Origin: Thalassotalea crassostreae
Lineage (GTDB): Bacteria; Pseudomonadota; Gammaproteobacteria; Enterobacterales; Alteromonadaceae
Length of the DNA stretch: 64,000 nt
Assembly: GCF_001831495.1 (NCBI RefSeq)
Contig: NZ_CP017689.1
Span: 806,001-870,000, forward strand
Reading direction: 5' to 3'
Below, piece after piece: positions 56,185-64,000 of this stretch (positions are counted from its first letter, which is position 1; each line of letters starts with the position of its first letter). The position numbers were made by a program, and so were the translations under genes. The notes beneath the pieces are model-generated. The model was not told the DNA's origin, searched no databases, and saw nothing but the letters and a program-made list of their open reading frames with translations.

Positions 56185-59019
56185 TTAATCTTTTTTCTGA
56201 CGATATGCTTCACCATCAGTCATCCACTTAGTTGCCGGAGCGCCTTTTAAGTAATGATCAAAATATTCTTTCATTTTGATGGTGTAGTCGACCTTGTTAG
56301 GATATTTCTTCAAGTGATGCGGCTCACCTTCATATTGCAACAAGATCACTTCTTTCTCTAAGCGACGCATCGCCATATACATTTCAACACCTTGTTGCCA
56401 TGGCACAGCGTCATCGATATCACCAAACTGCATTAACAGAGGAGTAGTAATGCGGTCGGCAAAAAATACTGGCGAGTTTTCAATGTATAAATCGCGACGT
56501 TCAAATAGGCTTGCACCGATACGACTTTGGCCTTGTTCGTATTGGAATTGACGAGCAAGACCTGTACCTAAACGAATGCCTGAATAGGCACTGGTCATAT
56601 TTGAAACCGGAGCACCTGATACTGCCGCGGCAAATAGATTGGTTTCAGTGATAGCGTGCAATGTTTGGTAACCACTCCAGCTGTGGCCATGAAGACCGAT
56701 AGCGTCTTTGTCTGCAACACCCATATCAATGATTTTTTGTAGGCCAGGTAGAATCGATTTATTGGTCGAGTGACCCGGCGTTCCTACTTCAAAATGTACA
56801 TCAGGTAGAAATATCGCGTAGCCATTTGACGTATAAAATGGGAAGTTAGGGCGATGATTAACTTTCATTTGGTTAAATTCATACATACGTTGTGAGAAAC
56901 GACGGTAGTAATAAACAACAACAGGGTATTGCATTCCTTCAACATAATTTGCTGGTTTGATCAAAATACCTTGATGCTTAACACCATTATTTGAACGCCA
57001 ATCAACTAATTCAGGAGTACCCCATAAAAAGTCATCTTTTTGAGGGTTTACATCGGTAAGTTTTTTACCGCTTGCTGTGTTTAAATCTGAAACCCACAAA
57101 TCAGGGAATTCATTAAAATCTTCGCGGGAATATAGCAGTGCGTCTGCATTCTTAGCTTTCGCTATGAACTTATATTTTTTGTTTTCTTCTACTTGTTTTA
57201 CCAGCTCACCATTAGCTAAGTTTAATTGGTAAAATCCAAAGTTTTTTAAATCATCGTTGTAGCTTGTTAACAATAACGTTTGCTCATCGCTAAAGTAGCT
57301 TTGCTCACGATCCAATGTATTTACACGAAATTGTTTGCTGTTAGGGCGACCCACTTCACAGGTTAAACATTCACTGTTTTTCGCATTTAATGACAATTTC
57401 CAAATATCAAACTTGTCATATATCAACACCGCTTCATCGTCTTCTAACCAACCCGCAATACCGTAACCTGGTACTTTCGATGGGTAATCGTGATCTTCAT
57501 TGGCAAAACTTACCGGTAGAGTTTTAGTTAGGTTATATCGTTTGTTCTTGTCTCGGTCATATACCCAGTAATGCGTGTCTTGGTAATAGGCTGCGTAGCG
57601 ACCAGACTCACTAAGTTTAACGTCAGTGTAACTACTTAACTTATTAGCGATCAGTGATGGTTTACCGGTTTCTAAATCGACAATATAGAAGTCACTAAAA
57701 AAGCCTTCCCATGTTCTTAACTTACGGTATTTTAAATCTGAGCTAGCGATAACTGCGTTTTCATTATTTGTTGCTTTCACATAAATGATCTCGCTGTTTG
57801 CAAGTTGTACTAACTCTTCATCATCAACATGGTAAACCGCAGTAAAGAAGGCTTTTTTGTCTTTACCATTTTGATATTTTTCATTGGTTTTAATAAGCGC
57901 GTCGTCGCCGTGCCATATTTGTAAACCACGCTTGTCTGTTAACTTGGCAACATCGTATAGATCTGCTTCGTTTTCAATTTTAGGGTCAACTTCTTCAACT
58001 TCAATTGGCATTGGTTTTAGTCCGAAGAACAATCGTTCACCATCTTTAGACCAAGTAAGCTTGTTTACCGAACTTACAAACCAGCCTTTATTTGCTTTTG
58101 GAAGTTTCTCGGGTTTTGACTCATCAATTTCCCAAATAGCTACGCTGTGCGCGCGTTGCTCTAACTCTTCACTAAAATCGCCTTGGATATAGGCAATGCT
58201 TTCACCGTCTTTTTTCCAGCTAAAGTGCTCGAAACTAGCATTTTCAGCAGCATTTAATGTAAGCGTTTTTTGAGATTTTAAGTTACGTGCAAATAGGCCA
58301 TTGGCTTTGCCGTCTTCGGTCGACGTACTGTAAACCAGAACAGATTTTTTCGGAGAGAAACTAAAGCTGTCTACATCATCAATTTGCAGTTGTTCACCAT
58401 TGCTTAAATTTACCAGGGTAAGTACTTTGTTAATGCGCTTTTTATTAAACAGCTTGACTGGTTCTTGCTCATCTTCGGCTGCTGCTTTTTCTTCAGTAGG
58501 CTTTTCATCTGCTGATTTCTCATCTTTTGCGGCTTTAGTTAACACCGCGACATAACCAAAGTTGTCACTTAGTTGAAAGTCTTCAACTTTGTCAAAATCA
58601 GTTTCTTTACCGCTGGCAAGCTCAATTACTTTTAGTCCATCTTTAAGTTTTTTCTTTTCGTCTTTACTCGCCATTTCAACAGACAATAAAGATGGTTTGA
58701 TTGTTATCGCGGCAAAACGGCCGTCAGCTGAAATGATGCCTTTGCTAGCAAGTTCAATATCATAAGCTTTGCTACCATCGATAGCTTTAATATGAAAACT
58801 GCTGTCACCTCTATCCGGTGTTGCAGTGTAAGATAACCATAATCCATTGTCGGTTAACGCTGGCTTTTTGATTTCTTTAAACTTCATTATGTCAGTTACT
58901 TCAAGCGGTCGTTGCTGAGAAGAGTTCGACTCTGCAGCGATGCTTGGTAGTACCATAGAAACACTTAATGACGCTGCGATAGCGATATTAGTGAGTGATA
59001 ACAATTTATAATTTTTCAT
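56185..59019 (-). CDS. S9-family prolyl-oligopeptidase-like serine peptidase, exported
   Basis: A 944-residue exported protein with an N-terminal signal peptide ending near SIAAES (residue 30). An N-terminal beta-propeller spans about 40-650, with a charged Lys/Glu insert near 165-185. The alpha/beta-hydrolase catalytic domain follows. Nucleophile Ser is in GHSWSGYQ, Asp in FGDIDDAVPW and His in GEPHHLKKY. In this subfamily the elbow is normally GHSWGG; here the Gly after Trp is Ser. It probably digests peptides in the periplasm for nutrition. Confidence 0.88.
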   Translation of the reverse strand: MKNYKLLSLTNIAIAASLSVSMVLPSIAAESNSSQQRPLEVTDIMKFKEIKKPALTDNGLWLSYTATPDRGDSSFHIKAIDGSKAYDIELASKGIISADGRFAAITIKPSLLSVEMASKDEKKKLKDGLKVIELASGKETDFDKVEDFQLSDNFGYVAVLTKAAKDEKSADEKPTEEKAAAEDEQEPVKLFNKKRINKVLTLVNLSNGEQLQIDDVDSFSFSPKKSVLVYSTSTEDGKANGLFARNLKSQKTLTLNAAENASFEHFSWKKDGESIAYIQGDFSEELEQRAHSVAIWEIDESKPEKLPKANKGWFVSSVNKLTWSKDGERLFFGLKPMPIEVEEVDPKIENEADLYDVAKLTDKRGLQIWHGDDALIKTNEKYQNGKDKKAFFTAVYHVDDEELVQLANSEIIYVKATNNENAVIASSDLKYRKLRTWEGFFSDFYIVDLETGKPSLIANKLSSYTDVKLSESGRYAAYYQDTHYWVYDRDKNKRYNLTKTLPVSFANEDHDYPSKVPGYGIAGWLEDDEAVLIYDKFDIWKLSLNAKNSECLTCEVGRPNSKQFRVNTLDREQSYFSDEQTLLLTSYNDDLKNFGFYQLNLANGELVKQVEENKKYKFIAKAKNADALLYSREDFNEFPDLWVSDLNTASGKKLTDVNPQKDDFLWGTPELVDWRSNNGVKHQGILIKPANYVEGMQYPVVVYYYRRFSQRMYEFNQMKVNHRPNFPFYTSNGYAIFLPDVHFEVGTPGHSTNKSILPGLQKIIDMGVADKDAIGLHGHSWSGYQTLHAITETNLFAAAVSGAPVSNMTSAYSGIRLGTGLARQFQYEQGQSRIGASLFERRDLYIENSPVFFADRITTPLLMQFGDIDDAVPWQQGVEMYMAMRRLEKEVILLQYEGEPHHLKKYPNKVDYTIKMKEYFDHYLKGAPATKWMTDGEAYRQKKD

Positions 59020-59051
59020 AGTGTTATTTAACTTTTGTGGTTTATTTTGAT

Positions 59052-59072
59052 CGTTAATTTAAATAATTAACG
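59052..59072. promoter_or_regulatory. palindrome upstream of S9 peptidase
   Basis: CGTTAATT and AATTAACG form a perfect 8-base inverted repeat with a five-base spacer, 33 bases before the peptidase ATG, where a promoter or operator would sit. The regulator is unknown. Confidence 0.4.
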
Positions 59073-59220
59073 TTAATAATGACGCGCGTTATTTATAGGC
59101 TGATTATCGCGTTGAAACTGCATGTAAATCAACCTTACTAAGTTCAATAGCTGGAATTAGTCGATAAAGAGCTAAAATATTTGCTACTCTATGGCAAAAT
59201 TTTAGCTCTGGACCAAAAAT

Positions 59221-59595
59221 ATGTTTGAACGACAGCAATTAATTGGCAATTGGCACCGCAGTGAACAAAATGGCACTGAACACTTTAGCGAATATGCTCA
59301 GATATTAGCGGATGGTCGTTTTGTTTTTACATTTTTTACCTACGATATGGAAGGCACAATTGTGGATGAAATATCGGAAGTAGGTGATTGGGGATTGGTA
59401 AAGGATATTCACTTTACTATCACTAAAGCGGAAGTGGAAAATGGCCAAGAATATGACGCGGACCCGCTAAATAAAGACAATTATCAAGCTTATAAAGTAC
59501 TCGAATTAAATGAGCAAACCTTTACTTATGAACATTTACTTAGTGGTGAACGATTTACCTTAAGTAGAGTATTGGACCAAGCTAACCAAAATTAA
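59221..59595 (+). CDS. lipocalin-like small protein, function unknown
   Basis: A 124-residue protein without a signal peptide. It is rich in strands and aromatics: LIGNWHR near the start resembles the G-x-W of lipocalin-like proteins, then DGRFVFTFFTYD, GDWGLVKDIHFTIT and a late FTYEHLLSGERFTLSRV. A small beta-barrel that binds a ligand is plausible but not proven. No conserved enzyme motif. Confidence 0.6.
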   Translation: MFERQQLIGNWHRSEQNGTEHFSEYAQILADGRFVFTFFTYDMEGTIVDEISEVGDWGLVKDIHFTITKAEVENGQEYDADPLNKDNYQAYKVLELNEQTFTYEHLLSGERFTLSRVLDQANQN

Positions 59596-59692
59596 AAAAA
59601 ACTGCTAAGCTTATTCTAAGTGCAATAAGAATGTTAGAAAAGCGTTAGAAGTTATAGGCTTATATAGATTTCAAACGAAAAAGAGGTGAATT

Positions 59693-60034
59693 GTGACAAG
59701 AGATCTAGCGAAATTTCCGACCGACCCTAATGGCAATATGTTGTGGCATATGGCGTTAGAAGGTGATGATCTGCTTCAGCCAAGAGAAATACAATTTTCA
59801 GTAATATTTCCTAGTCAGGAAAAAGCACTGGAATTTGGCGGTGTTTTATTGGCGAACAATCAAAAACTTTCATTTTGTCCTTATTTAGAAAACCCGGAAA
59901 ACCCATGGGAAATTACCGCCTACCCTGAAATGCCAGCAAGTTACGATAATATTATTGGCTATCAAATGTTATTGGAAACACATGCTCGCAAATTCGATGG
60001 TGTTTACGATGGCTGGTATTGTCCTCCTCAATAA
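59693..60034 (+). CDS. RraB-like protein (RNase E regulator fold)
   Basis: A 113-residue cytosolic protein resembling the RraB fold: a start with D-x-N-G-x-x-LW-x-MALEGDDLLQPREIQFSV, a middle W-EITAYPEM and a late ARKFDGVYDGWYCPP. E. coli RraB (about 138 residues) binds and modulates RNase E; this one is shorter and lacks the acidic tail. It starts with GTG after AGAGGTGAA. Whether it acts on RNase E is not known. Confidence 0.7.
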   Translation: MTRDLAKFPTDPNGNMLWHMALEGDDLLQPREIQFSVIFPSQEKALEFGGVLLANNQKLSFCPYLENPENPWEITAYPEMPASYDNIIGYQMLLETHARKFDGVYDGWYCPPQ

Positions 60035-60095
60035 TATTGGTATTTTTATTTATGCGGTGGGTATGTTTGCGCGCCGTAATTTTCGAGCCTAAATC

Positions 60096-60302
60096 ATGTC
60101 AGTAGATTTTTCAAAACTTAATAAACTCACCGCTAAATCATTTAACGACCAAAAAGCCATAATCAAAAAAATTACTCAGGGACGTGATGTAAAGTGCAAA
60201 ACTTGTGGCCAAATTTTGAAACTGCAAACCCCTGAACAAGGCAAGAAGTCGTGTATTTATTGCCTTAAAGGTTGTACCGATATTGAACTCGATATGAGTT
60301 AA
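60096..60302 (+). CDS. small zinc-ribbon-like protein
   Basis: A 68-residue Lys-rich protein with C-x2-C (CKTCGQ) and a second C-x2-C-x3-C (CIYCLKGC) some 17 residues later, a likely single zinc-ribbon. The N-terminal 30 residues are basic and helical. I do not recognise a family. It might bind nucleic acid, but nothing else supports a function. The ribosome site is weak. Confidence 0.6.
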   Translation: MSVDFSKLNKLTAKSFNDQKAIIKKITQGRDVKCKTCGQILKLQTPEQGKKSCIYCLKGCTDIELDMS

Positions 60303-60386
60303 ATAATTGCTTCACAAAATATAAAGTATCAAAATAAAACAAAAACTCGGTAATAGCTCAGAAGCCCAAACAGCAAAGGAATAGTA

Positions 60387-60983
60387 ATGTCATCAGTCGA
60401 GATTCGCCCCGCTAATGTCAACGACATTGATGTTGTTGTACCTTGCATTTATAGCTCTGGACCGATTGCCTTTGACTATGTGTTTAGTGATGGCATGGAT
60501 TTCCTCAAGCAGAGCTTTAAAAAAGGGCAATGCCAATTTGGCTTTCAAAATCATTATGTAGCCGAGCAGAATGAAACTGTAGTCGCATCCATTGCTTGTT
60601 TTGATCGCAACCAATTAAACGCTATGGAGCTGCCGTGTATAAAAGAAATATTTCAATATTATGGCTGGCGTTCAATACCGGTATTACTGCGTGGGTTGTC
60701 TATTGAACGATTGATACCAAAACCAATTCAACACAGTCTATATATCGCTCATGTTGGCGTAACGCCTGAGCAAAGAGGCACAGGTATAGGAACTCAACTC
60801 ATCGCTTGGGCAAAAGAAAAAGCACAGCGACAAGGTTATCAATCGTTGACACTCGATGTGGCAAAAGCCAATGATGGTGCAGATAAGTTATATCATTCTT
60901 TGGGATTTGAAGATTTAAAACTGCGACATTCAAAAATTGCTAACCTGTGCGATCATAAAACGATGATTCTAAAGCTTAGATAG
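60387..60983 (+). CDS. GNAT-family N-acetyltransferase
   Basis: A 198-residue protein. The acetyl-CoA motif RGTGIGTQLIAWA lies at about residues 130-142, preceded by IAHVGVTPEQ and followed by LTLDVAKANDGADKLYHSLGFE. A central Ile/Leu-rich stretch (IPVLLRGLSIERLIPKP) is longer than usual. Substrate is unknown. AAAGGAATAG precedes the ATG. Confidence 0.82.
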   Translation: MSSVEIRPANVNDIDVVVPCIYSSGPIAFDYVFSDGMDFLKQSFKKGQCQFGFQNHYVAEQNETVVASIACFDRNQLNAMELPCIKEIFQYYGWRSIPVLLRGLSIERLIPKPIQHSLYIAHVGVTPEQRGTGIGTQLIAWAKEKAQRQGYQSLTLDVAKANDGADKLYHSLGFEDLKLRHSKIANLCDHKTMILKLR

Positions 60984-61018
60984 CATTCAACACGTCACAT
61001 TTGATTAAGACCCTTACC

Positions 61019-61600
61019 ATGAATTATCTCGCACATTTATATTTAGCAAAACCAAACAGCTATTCATTGGCGGGCAATTTAATGGGCGACTTTACCCGCG
61101 GTCTTGACATACAGTCGCTACCTATAGAGATACAAAAGGGTATTAAAAACCATCGCTCTGTTGATAAATTTACCGACAACCATCATGCGGTTCGACAATT
61201 AAAACCACTATTAACTGATAAACGAAAGCGATTTTCTGGCATTATTTCAGATGTTGTCTTTGATCATTTTTTAGCGAAACATTGGCATTTATTTAGCGAT
61301 CAAAAGTTTAGCGATTTTAATCAACATTGCTATCAACAACTGTTGTCAGTTATCGACCATATGCCACCGCGGATGCAATTTGTGGTAACTAAAATGGCAG
61401 AGCAAGATTGGCTCAGCAGTTATCAACACCTTGAGATGACAGGAAGGGCAATAGATAATCTGTCAAAACGTATTCGGTTTGAGAATAATTTGCATGGCGC
61501 AATCGAAGAAGTAGAGCAACATTACCAACATTATCACGACGCATTTATGCAAATGTTTCCAGACCTAAAAGACCATGTATCGCAAAATATAATTGAATGA
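61019..61600 (+). CDS. acpH: acyl carrier protein phosphodiesterase
   Basis: A 193-residue enzyme, the same length as E. coli AcpH, removing 4'-phosphopantetheine from holo-ACP. Starting at ATG 61019 it reads MNYLAHLYLA, with GNLMGDFTRG, HRSVDKFTDNH and SDVVFDHFLAKHW, the HD-like metal motifs of the family (DUF479). A TTG six codons upstream is rejected because relatives begin MNYLAHL. Confidence 0.9.
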   Translation: MNYLAHLYLAKPNSYSLAGNLMGDFTRGLDIQSLPIEIQKGIKNHRSVDKFTDNHHAVRQLKPLLTDKRKRFSGIISDVVFDHFLAKHWHLFSDQKFSDFNQHCYQQLLSVIDHMPPRMQFVVTKMAEQDWLSSYQHLEMTGRAIDNLSKRIRFENNLHGAIEEVEQHYQHYHDAFMQMFPDLKDHVSQNIIE

Positions 61601-61682
61601 TTTTTATCCCTGTATATGTATCTGCATTCTTTTGCTTTATACTAATTAAATCAGTTATCTCCATCATTAAAAGAGTTTATTA

Positions 61683-62360
61683 ATGAAACCATTTATTTTA
61701 AAAATTACTTATGTCTATGTTATTTGTGTACTAGCGTTGCTTATCGGCGTTGCGTTTGACAATGACCCTGCATCGAGTGCTTTGCAACAGCACATCGCGA
61801 CATTAAAAATTGATAAATCTGAGCCTAATTGGAAAAGAAATTTAAGCTTACCACCAAAACTTAGCTTTGCAGAAAACAAAAGTTATTATTGGGAAATGGT
61901 GACCAACAAAGGTCCAATCGAGATTGAGTTGTTACCACAATATGCACCAATGCATGTTTCAAGTACGATGTTTCTAACTGAAATTGGATTTTATAATGAT
62001 CTTAAATTCCACCGCGTTATGCCTGGTTTTATGATGCAAGGTGGTGATCCAATGGGGACTGGTCAATCGGGCCCAGGTTATCAATACGATGGTGAGTTTC
62101 ATAAAGCAGCTCGTCACAACCAACCTGGCATTCTTTCAATGGCCAATCGCGGCCCAGGAACTGACGGGTCGCAATTTTTTATCACCTTTAAAGAAACCCG
62201 CTGGTTAGACAATAAGCACACCGTATTTGGTAAAGTTACTAATGGTTTTGAAACACTTTCTGCGATTGAAGCACAAGGTAGTCAATCAGGCAGAACTAAA
62301 GAAGAGTTAAAAATACTCACAGCTTCGATTGTCGTTAAAAATAAAGAGTCGAAGAAATAA
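61683..62360 (+). CDS. membrane-anchored or exported cyclophilin (peptidyl-prolyl isomerase)
   Basis: A 225-residue protein. The hydrophobic N terminus (ITYVYVICVLALLIGVAF) is a signal or anchor without a clear cleavage site. The cyclophilin domain at about 70-220 keeps LKFHRVMPGFMMQGGDPMGTG, with the catalytic Arg in HRV, and GSQFFITF and LDNKHTVFG. It likely assists protein folding in the periplasm. Confidence 0.88.
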   Translation: MKPFILKITYVYVICVLALLIGVAFDNDPASSALQQHIATLKIDKSEPNWKRNLSLPPKLSFAENKSYYWEMVTNKGPIEIELLPQYAPMHVSSTMFLTEIGFYNDLKFHRVMPGFMMQGGDPMGTGQSGPGYQYDGEFHKAARHNQPGILSMANRGPGTDGSQFFITFKETRWLDNKHTVFGKVTNGFETLSAIEAQGSQSGRTKEELKILTASIVVKNKESKK

Positions 62361-62382
62361 AAGCTAGTTCTAGATAAAACTT

Positions 62383-62417
62383 AAAAAGCCTGCAAATTAA
62401 TTTTTGCAGGCTTTTTT
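62383..62417 (+). terminator. terminator after cyclophilin gene
   Basis: AAAAAGCCTGCAAA pairs perfectly with TTTGCAGGCTTTTT around a short loop and runs into T. Confidence 0.93.
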
Positions 62418-62629
62418 ATAAGTATAAATATAGGCCTTGGGCAATTCTTAGGTTACTGCGTTAAGCAGCTAGGGTATAGAAAACGCTGTCTAATTACGTT
62501 TTTGAAAAGTTAAAATAACGATTTTTAAATCAATAAGTTATAGGGCTGTGTTTTTTACAATTGAAAACGCTAAAGTGCTAATTTTTTGCTAATATAAATA
62601 ATATTGCTAAACGAAAAAGATAATATATT

Positions 62630-63295
62630 TTGGATGTTTTGATAGTTGAAGATAACTTTAATATTGCAGAGTCCATTGGCGACTACCTGCTATTGTATGA
62701 TGTTATGGTTGATTTTGCCTATAATGGCGAATCTGCATTGGAGCTTGTCGCTGACAATAGTTATGACGTAATCGTTATGGATATTATGATGCCAAAACTT
62801 GATGGTATACGTACCGTTTCACACATCAGGCAAGTATTGCAATGCAATACTCCGATAATATTTCTTACTGCGAAAGATACAATTGAAGACAAGTTAACCG
62901 CATTTAAAAGTGGCGGTGACGATTATTTAGTAAAACCCTTTTCATTGGACGAATTGTATGTTCGATTGTTGGCACTATCTAGTCGAGGAGGGCGAACTGA
63001 TATTGGTAAGCTTACCTATAAAGATTTAGAGTTCGATGTTCAAACCGGAGAGTTAACCAGAGACGGAAACCCGATAAAACTCTCAAATTTACAGCTAAAA
63101 ATAGTATCGGAATTAATGCGATCAGCACCGAATATTGTTTCTAAGTCTAAACTATCATCGGCTGTTTGGGGAGATGACTCGCCGGATACTGACGCATTAC
63201 GTAGTCATATGTATGTGATTCGTAATGCAATTGATAAGAAATTTACTGAAAATAGAGTAGAGACAGTTCATGGTAAAGGTTATCGAATCCAATAA
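62630..63295 (+). CDS. OmpR-family response regulator
   Basis: A 221-residue two-component regulator. The receiver domain at 1-115 has acidic residues in VEDN, phospho-acceptor Asp51 (VMDIMMPKLDG), Thr/Ala in FLTAKD and Lys in YLVKPFS. A winged-helix DNA-binding domain at about 128-220 ends VHGKGYRI. It starts with TTG, as no in-frame ATG precedes the MDVLIVEDN start. The ribosome site is weak. It overlaps the kinase gene by 26 bases. The regulated genes are unknown. Confidence 0.88.
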   Translation: MDVLIVEDNFNIAESIGDYLLLYDVMVDFAYNGESALELVADNSYDVIVMDIMMPKLDGIRTVSHIRQVLQCNTPIIFLTAKDTIEDKLTAFKSGGDDYLVKPFSLDELYVRLLALSSRGGRTDIGKLTYKDLEFDVQTGELTRDGNPIKLSNLQLKIVSELMRSAPNIVSKSKLSSAVWGDDSPDTDALRSHMYVIRNAIDKKFTENRVETVHGKGYRIQ

Positions 63296-64000
63296 TATTA
63301 TTAGCGCACCTAGTTTAGTTACAAAAATTAAACGCGGCTTTAGCTTCTTAGTGCTTATGGTAACTGTGTTTTTTATCGGGACCATGTACATAGTTGAAGA
63401 TCAGTTAGAGGTTATAAGCTTACATCATAGTTTAGATTCTGCGGCCAAATTGTATAATCAACAATACGCTATGCTAGGGGAAAAAACGCCACTACCTAAC
63501 CCATTAAAATACTCCACTTATTGGAGTGAACGCACAGTTCCTTCATGGCTAAATAAATATAAAGAGCAAGGTTTTTTTGAAGAGTTGAGAGGGACTGAAG
63601 ATAAACACTTTATTGTTGAATTCCATCCGTCTGGAGACGGATTGTTATATGTGGTGTTTAAAGACGACGCCGACGACTATTTAGACCCATATGAAGACGC
63701 TTTACATATATTTACCATAACTGCTGGTGCTTTATTTATCGGTTTGACTATTTTATATAGCCTCTATTTTTCTCGAAGTATCAGTAGTGTATTAAATAAT
63801 ATTCAGGAGAAAGTAAAGCTAACATCAATGGAGCATCCAGACTTTGCTGTTAATAGTCGCTATTCTGAAACTCAAGATATAGAACAAACACTACTAAACA
63901 CAAAGCATCATATTAATGATTACTTTATTAGAGAGAAAGATTTTAGTCGTTTTGCTTCGCATGAATTGCGAACTCCAATTATGGTTGTGCAAGGATCTTC
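63270..64000 (+). CDS. sensor histidine kinase, partial (runs off window)
   Basis: An ATG at 63270 opens a frame with no stop to the window end, 243 complete codons. It has a membrane segment at about 25-42 (FSFLVLMVTVFFIGTMYIV), a periplasmic sensor region of about 100 residues and a second segment at about 146-166 (IFTITAGALFIGLTILYSLY). A linker leads to the H-box FASHELRTPIMVVQGS at the edge. Partner of the response regulator with which it overlaps by 26 bases. The catalytic ATPase part lies outside the window. Confidence 0.88.
   Translation, partial: MVKVIESNNIISAPSLVTKIKRGFSFLVLMVTVFFIGTMYIVEDQLEVISLHHSLDSAAKLYNQQYAMLGEKTPLPNPLKYSTYWSERTVPSWLNKYKEQGFFEELRGTEDKHFIVEFHPSGDGLLYVVFKDDADDYLDPYEDALHIFTITAGALFIGLTILYSLYFSRSISSVLNNIQEKVKLTSMEHPDFAVNSRYSETQDIEQTLLNTKHHINDYFIREKDFSRFASHELRTPIMVVQGS

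Noticed and set aside
1..64000. tRNA, rRNA, insertion sequences, prophage genes, restriction or other defence systems
   Set aside because: I looked for cloverleaf-like segments, transposase or integrase motifs, terminal repeats and defence-type domains and found none I could support.

Overview
The window is a stretch of AT-rich chromosome from a marine gammaproteobacterium, most likely a Colwellia/Thalassotalea-type member of the Alteromonadales. The evidence is the set of housekeeping genes (thrABC, ndk-rlmN-pilW-rodZ-ispG-hisS-yfgM-bamB-der, xseA/guaBA), gammaproteobacterial accessory families (YebG, IscX, YggN, AcpH, DUF4202, DUF2960-like) and a cluster of a small protein family (TIGR02922-like) that I associate with Colwellia and Alteromonas. 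I saw no rRNA, tRNA, CRISPR array, insertion sequence or prophage, and no clear pseudogene. The right edge cuts a histidine kinase gene.

Layout. 1-4 kb: MscS-type channel, a small acidic protein, an SDR dehydrogenase, yebG with a perfect LexA box far upstream, and a YgjP-type metalloprotease. 4-9.1 kb: the threonine operon thrL-thrA-thrB-thrC with a readable attenuator. 9.1-12 kb: ung, a GNAT protein and an FAD oxidoreductase. 12.2-13.3 kb: three genes holding four copies of one small domain, apparently made by duplication and fusion of a gene pair. 13.3-15.6 kb: a 2-hydroxyacid dehydrogenase and NnrS. 15.9-19.5 kb: three related porins. 19.9-22.6 kb: a three-domain sulfur protein (cysteine desulfurase + persulfide-dioxygenase-like MBL + rhodanese), followed by an iscX with no isc operon around it. 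22.8-28.1 kb: malic enzyme, GltS, a DAACS dicarboxylate/amino-acid symporter and a small outer-membrane barrel. 28.4-38.7 kb: the conserved ndk-to-der block, serving translation, isoprenoid synthesis, cell shape, pili and outer-membrane assembly. 38.8-44.8 kb: a membrane methyltransferase, xseA, guaB, guaA and DUF4202. 44.9-50.3 kb: a polyamine locus in which speB, speA and a TipAS-like gene run leftward and a eukaryote-type S-adenosylmethionine decarboxylase and speE run rightward. 50.4-64 kb: mostly single genes (GST-like, YggN, CinA, DUF4097, esterase, S9 peptidase, RraB-like, GNATs, AcpH, cyclophilin), ending with an OmpR-type two-component pair.

How the genes work together. The polyamine locus encodes a full route from arginine through agmatine and putrescine to spermidine, including supply of decarboxylated SAM. 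The thr operon makes threonine from aspartate under leader-peptide attenuation. GuaB and GuaA complete GMP synthesis from IMP. The sulfur fusion protein probably couples sulfur release from cysteine to persulfide handling. Strong hairpin terminators separate most transcription units, often bidirectionally between convergent genes.

Most unusual items: the desulfurase-MBL-rhodanese fusion, the eukaryote-type AdoMetDC with a palindrome just before its start, the stand-alone TipAS-like protein in the speBA operon, the pair-duplication-and-fusion family at 12-13 kb, a long structured element between guaB and guaA, and the fully legible thr attenuator. All functional calls come from reading motifs by eye; no database search was run.
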